Origin: DASQLQ01 sp035629935
GTDB taxonomy: Bacteria; Actinomycetota; CADDZG01; WHSQ01
DNA length: 50,437 nucleotides
Direction of reading: 5' to 3'
Assembly: GCA_035629935.1 (NCBI GenBank)
Contig: DASQLQ010000101.1
Location: forward strand, 1 to 50,437
Below, piece after piece: positions 49,737-50,437 of the stretch (position 1 is the stretch's first letter; each line of letters opens with the position of its first letter). The notes beneath the pieces were generated by a model. The model saw only the letters and a program-made list of their open reading frames with translations, did not search any database and was not told where the DNA came from. A program made the position numbers and the translations under genes.

Positions 49737-50437
49737 GTGAGCGTAGTGGAAGGTTCTCGCCGGTCGCGGCGTGCCCTGATCCTGCTGGCCTCTGGCCTGA
49801 TCCTTTCTATGACGACATGGTTCTCGGCTTCGGCGGTGTTGCCGCAACTCGGTGCCATCTGGGATCTCTCTCCGGGCCGGTCGGCATGGTTGACGATCGC
49901 GGTCCAGCTCGGTTTCGTCGCCGGTGCCCTGGTGTCCAGTGCCTTCAATCTGGCCGACATCGTCGCGCCGCGGCGCGTCATCCTCATCGGTTGCATAGGA
50001 GCATCTGCTTCGAACGCGTTGCTCCTGACGGCGGGTCCTTCTACGGCAATGTTGTGTCGATTCGCGACGGGGGTCTTCCTGGCGGGCGTTTACCCGCCGG
50101 CGTTGAAACTGATGTCTACGTGGTTCCGAACGGGTCGGGGGTTGGCGCTGGGGATCATGGTCGGCGCACTCACGGTCGGATCGGCAGCTCCTCATCTGGT
50201 CAACGGCCTTGGAGGCGCCGACTGGAAGATGGTCGTGGGTGTGACTTCGTTCATGACCCTCGCCGGCGGATTGCTGGTCGAACTGACCGTCGAGGACGGG
50301 CCCTATCCGTTTCCTCGCGCGACCTTCGATCCGCGCCAGATCGGTCTCGTGTTTCGCAACCGCGGGGTTCGCCTTGCGTCGCTGGGTTACTTCGGTCACA
50401 TGTGGGAGCTGTACGCGATGTGGGCGTGGTTCGTTGC
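49737..50437 (+). CDS. MFS transporter, 5' part (cut by window end)
   Basis: An open frame from GTG 49737 (or GTG 49746) to the window end, 233 codons so far. The translation has six to seven hydrophobic helices: LILLASGLILSMTTWFSASA, a conserved WLTIAVQLGFVAGALVSS helix, then the loop LADIVAPRRVILIG, which matches the MFS D-x-x-x-R-R loop between helices 2 and 3, CRFATGVFLAGVYPPALKLM, and STWFRTGRGLALGIMVGAL. The last visible segment is LGYFGHMWELYAMWAWF. The substrate is unknown. No ribosome site is visible and the divergent oxidase starts 9 nt away. Confidence 0.82.
   Translation, partial: MSVVEGSRRSRRALILLASGLILSMTTWFSASAVLPQLGAIWDLSPGRSAWLTIAVQLGFVAGALVSSAFNLADIVAPRRVILIGCIGASASNALLLTAGPSTAMLCRFATGVFLAGVYPPALKLMSTWFRTGRGLALGIMVGALTVGSAAPHLVNGLGGADWKMVVGVTSFMTLAGGLLVELTVEDGPYPFPRATFDPRQIGLVFRNRGVRLASLGYFGHMWELYAMWAWFV

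Overview
The window is about 50.4 kb of moderately GC-rich chromosomal DNA, almost completely coding, with no insertion sequence, CRISPR array or prophage. The gene families point to an actinobacterium outside the well-studied genera: protein mannosyltransferase, DUF501, DUF3090, an SCO1664-type protein, an MSMEG_4193-type histidine phosphatase, actinobacterial MazG, and the order eno-ftsB-DUF501-ppx. GTG and TTG starts are frequent, and ATGA or GTGA stop/start overlaps are common.

Positions 1-23.2 kb are a housekeeping block: FKBP lipoprotein, PMT, rsmI, abrB, metG, tatD, rsmA, response regulator, ispE, tRNA-Gln, glmU, prs, rplY, pth, mfd, PpiC lipoprotein, mazG, eno, ftsB, S1 protein, DUF501, ppx. 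The order resembles the Mycobacterium Rv1002c-Rv1026 region. It also keeps two genes at the positions they hold in Bacillus subtilis: abrB facing rsmI, and a yabR-like S1 gene behind the divIC/ftsB gene. The products serve tRNA charging, rRNA methylation, isoprenoid and UDP-GlcNAc synthesis, PRPP supply, ribosome rescue, coupled repair, glycolysis and septation.

Positions 23.3-32.7 kb hold a secreted double cupredoxin closed by a strong terminator, an acyl-CoA synthetase, a conserved trio of poorly understood actinobacterial genes (histidine phosphatase, DUF3090, kinase-like SCO1664 protein), a 1331-residue secreted protein with two complete subtilisin domains, a terminator and tRNA-Leu.

Positions 32.8-44.9 kb, plus 48.3-50.4 kb, form a polyamine/GABA region: two aldehyde dehydrogenases, a GABA-type aminotransferase, a class III nucleotide cyclase fused to a YHS metal-binding domain, a TetR regulator with recognisable operators, a PotADBC importer, a glutamate-1-semialdehyde-like aminotransferase, an agmatinase-family ureohydrolase, a PuuB/DadA-like FAD oxidase and an MFS transporter cut by the window end. 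Together they could import polyamines or make putrescine from agmatine, oxidise it to aminobutyraldehyde and GABA, and feed succinate. Between these parts lie a VanZ-like protein, an L,D-transpeptidase, a catalase-related peroxidase and a small secreted Lys-rich protein.

The points most worth following are the cyclase-YHS fusion under a TetR operator, the double subtilase, the double amicyanin-like protein, the DUF501 gene without a normal start codon, a decayed second copy of tRNA-Gln, and a pair of hairpins related by compensatory changes.
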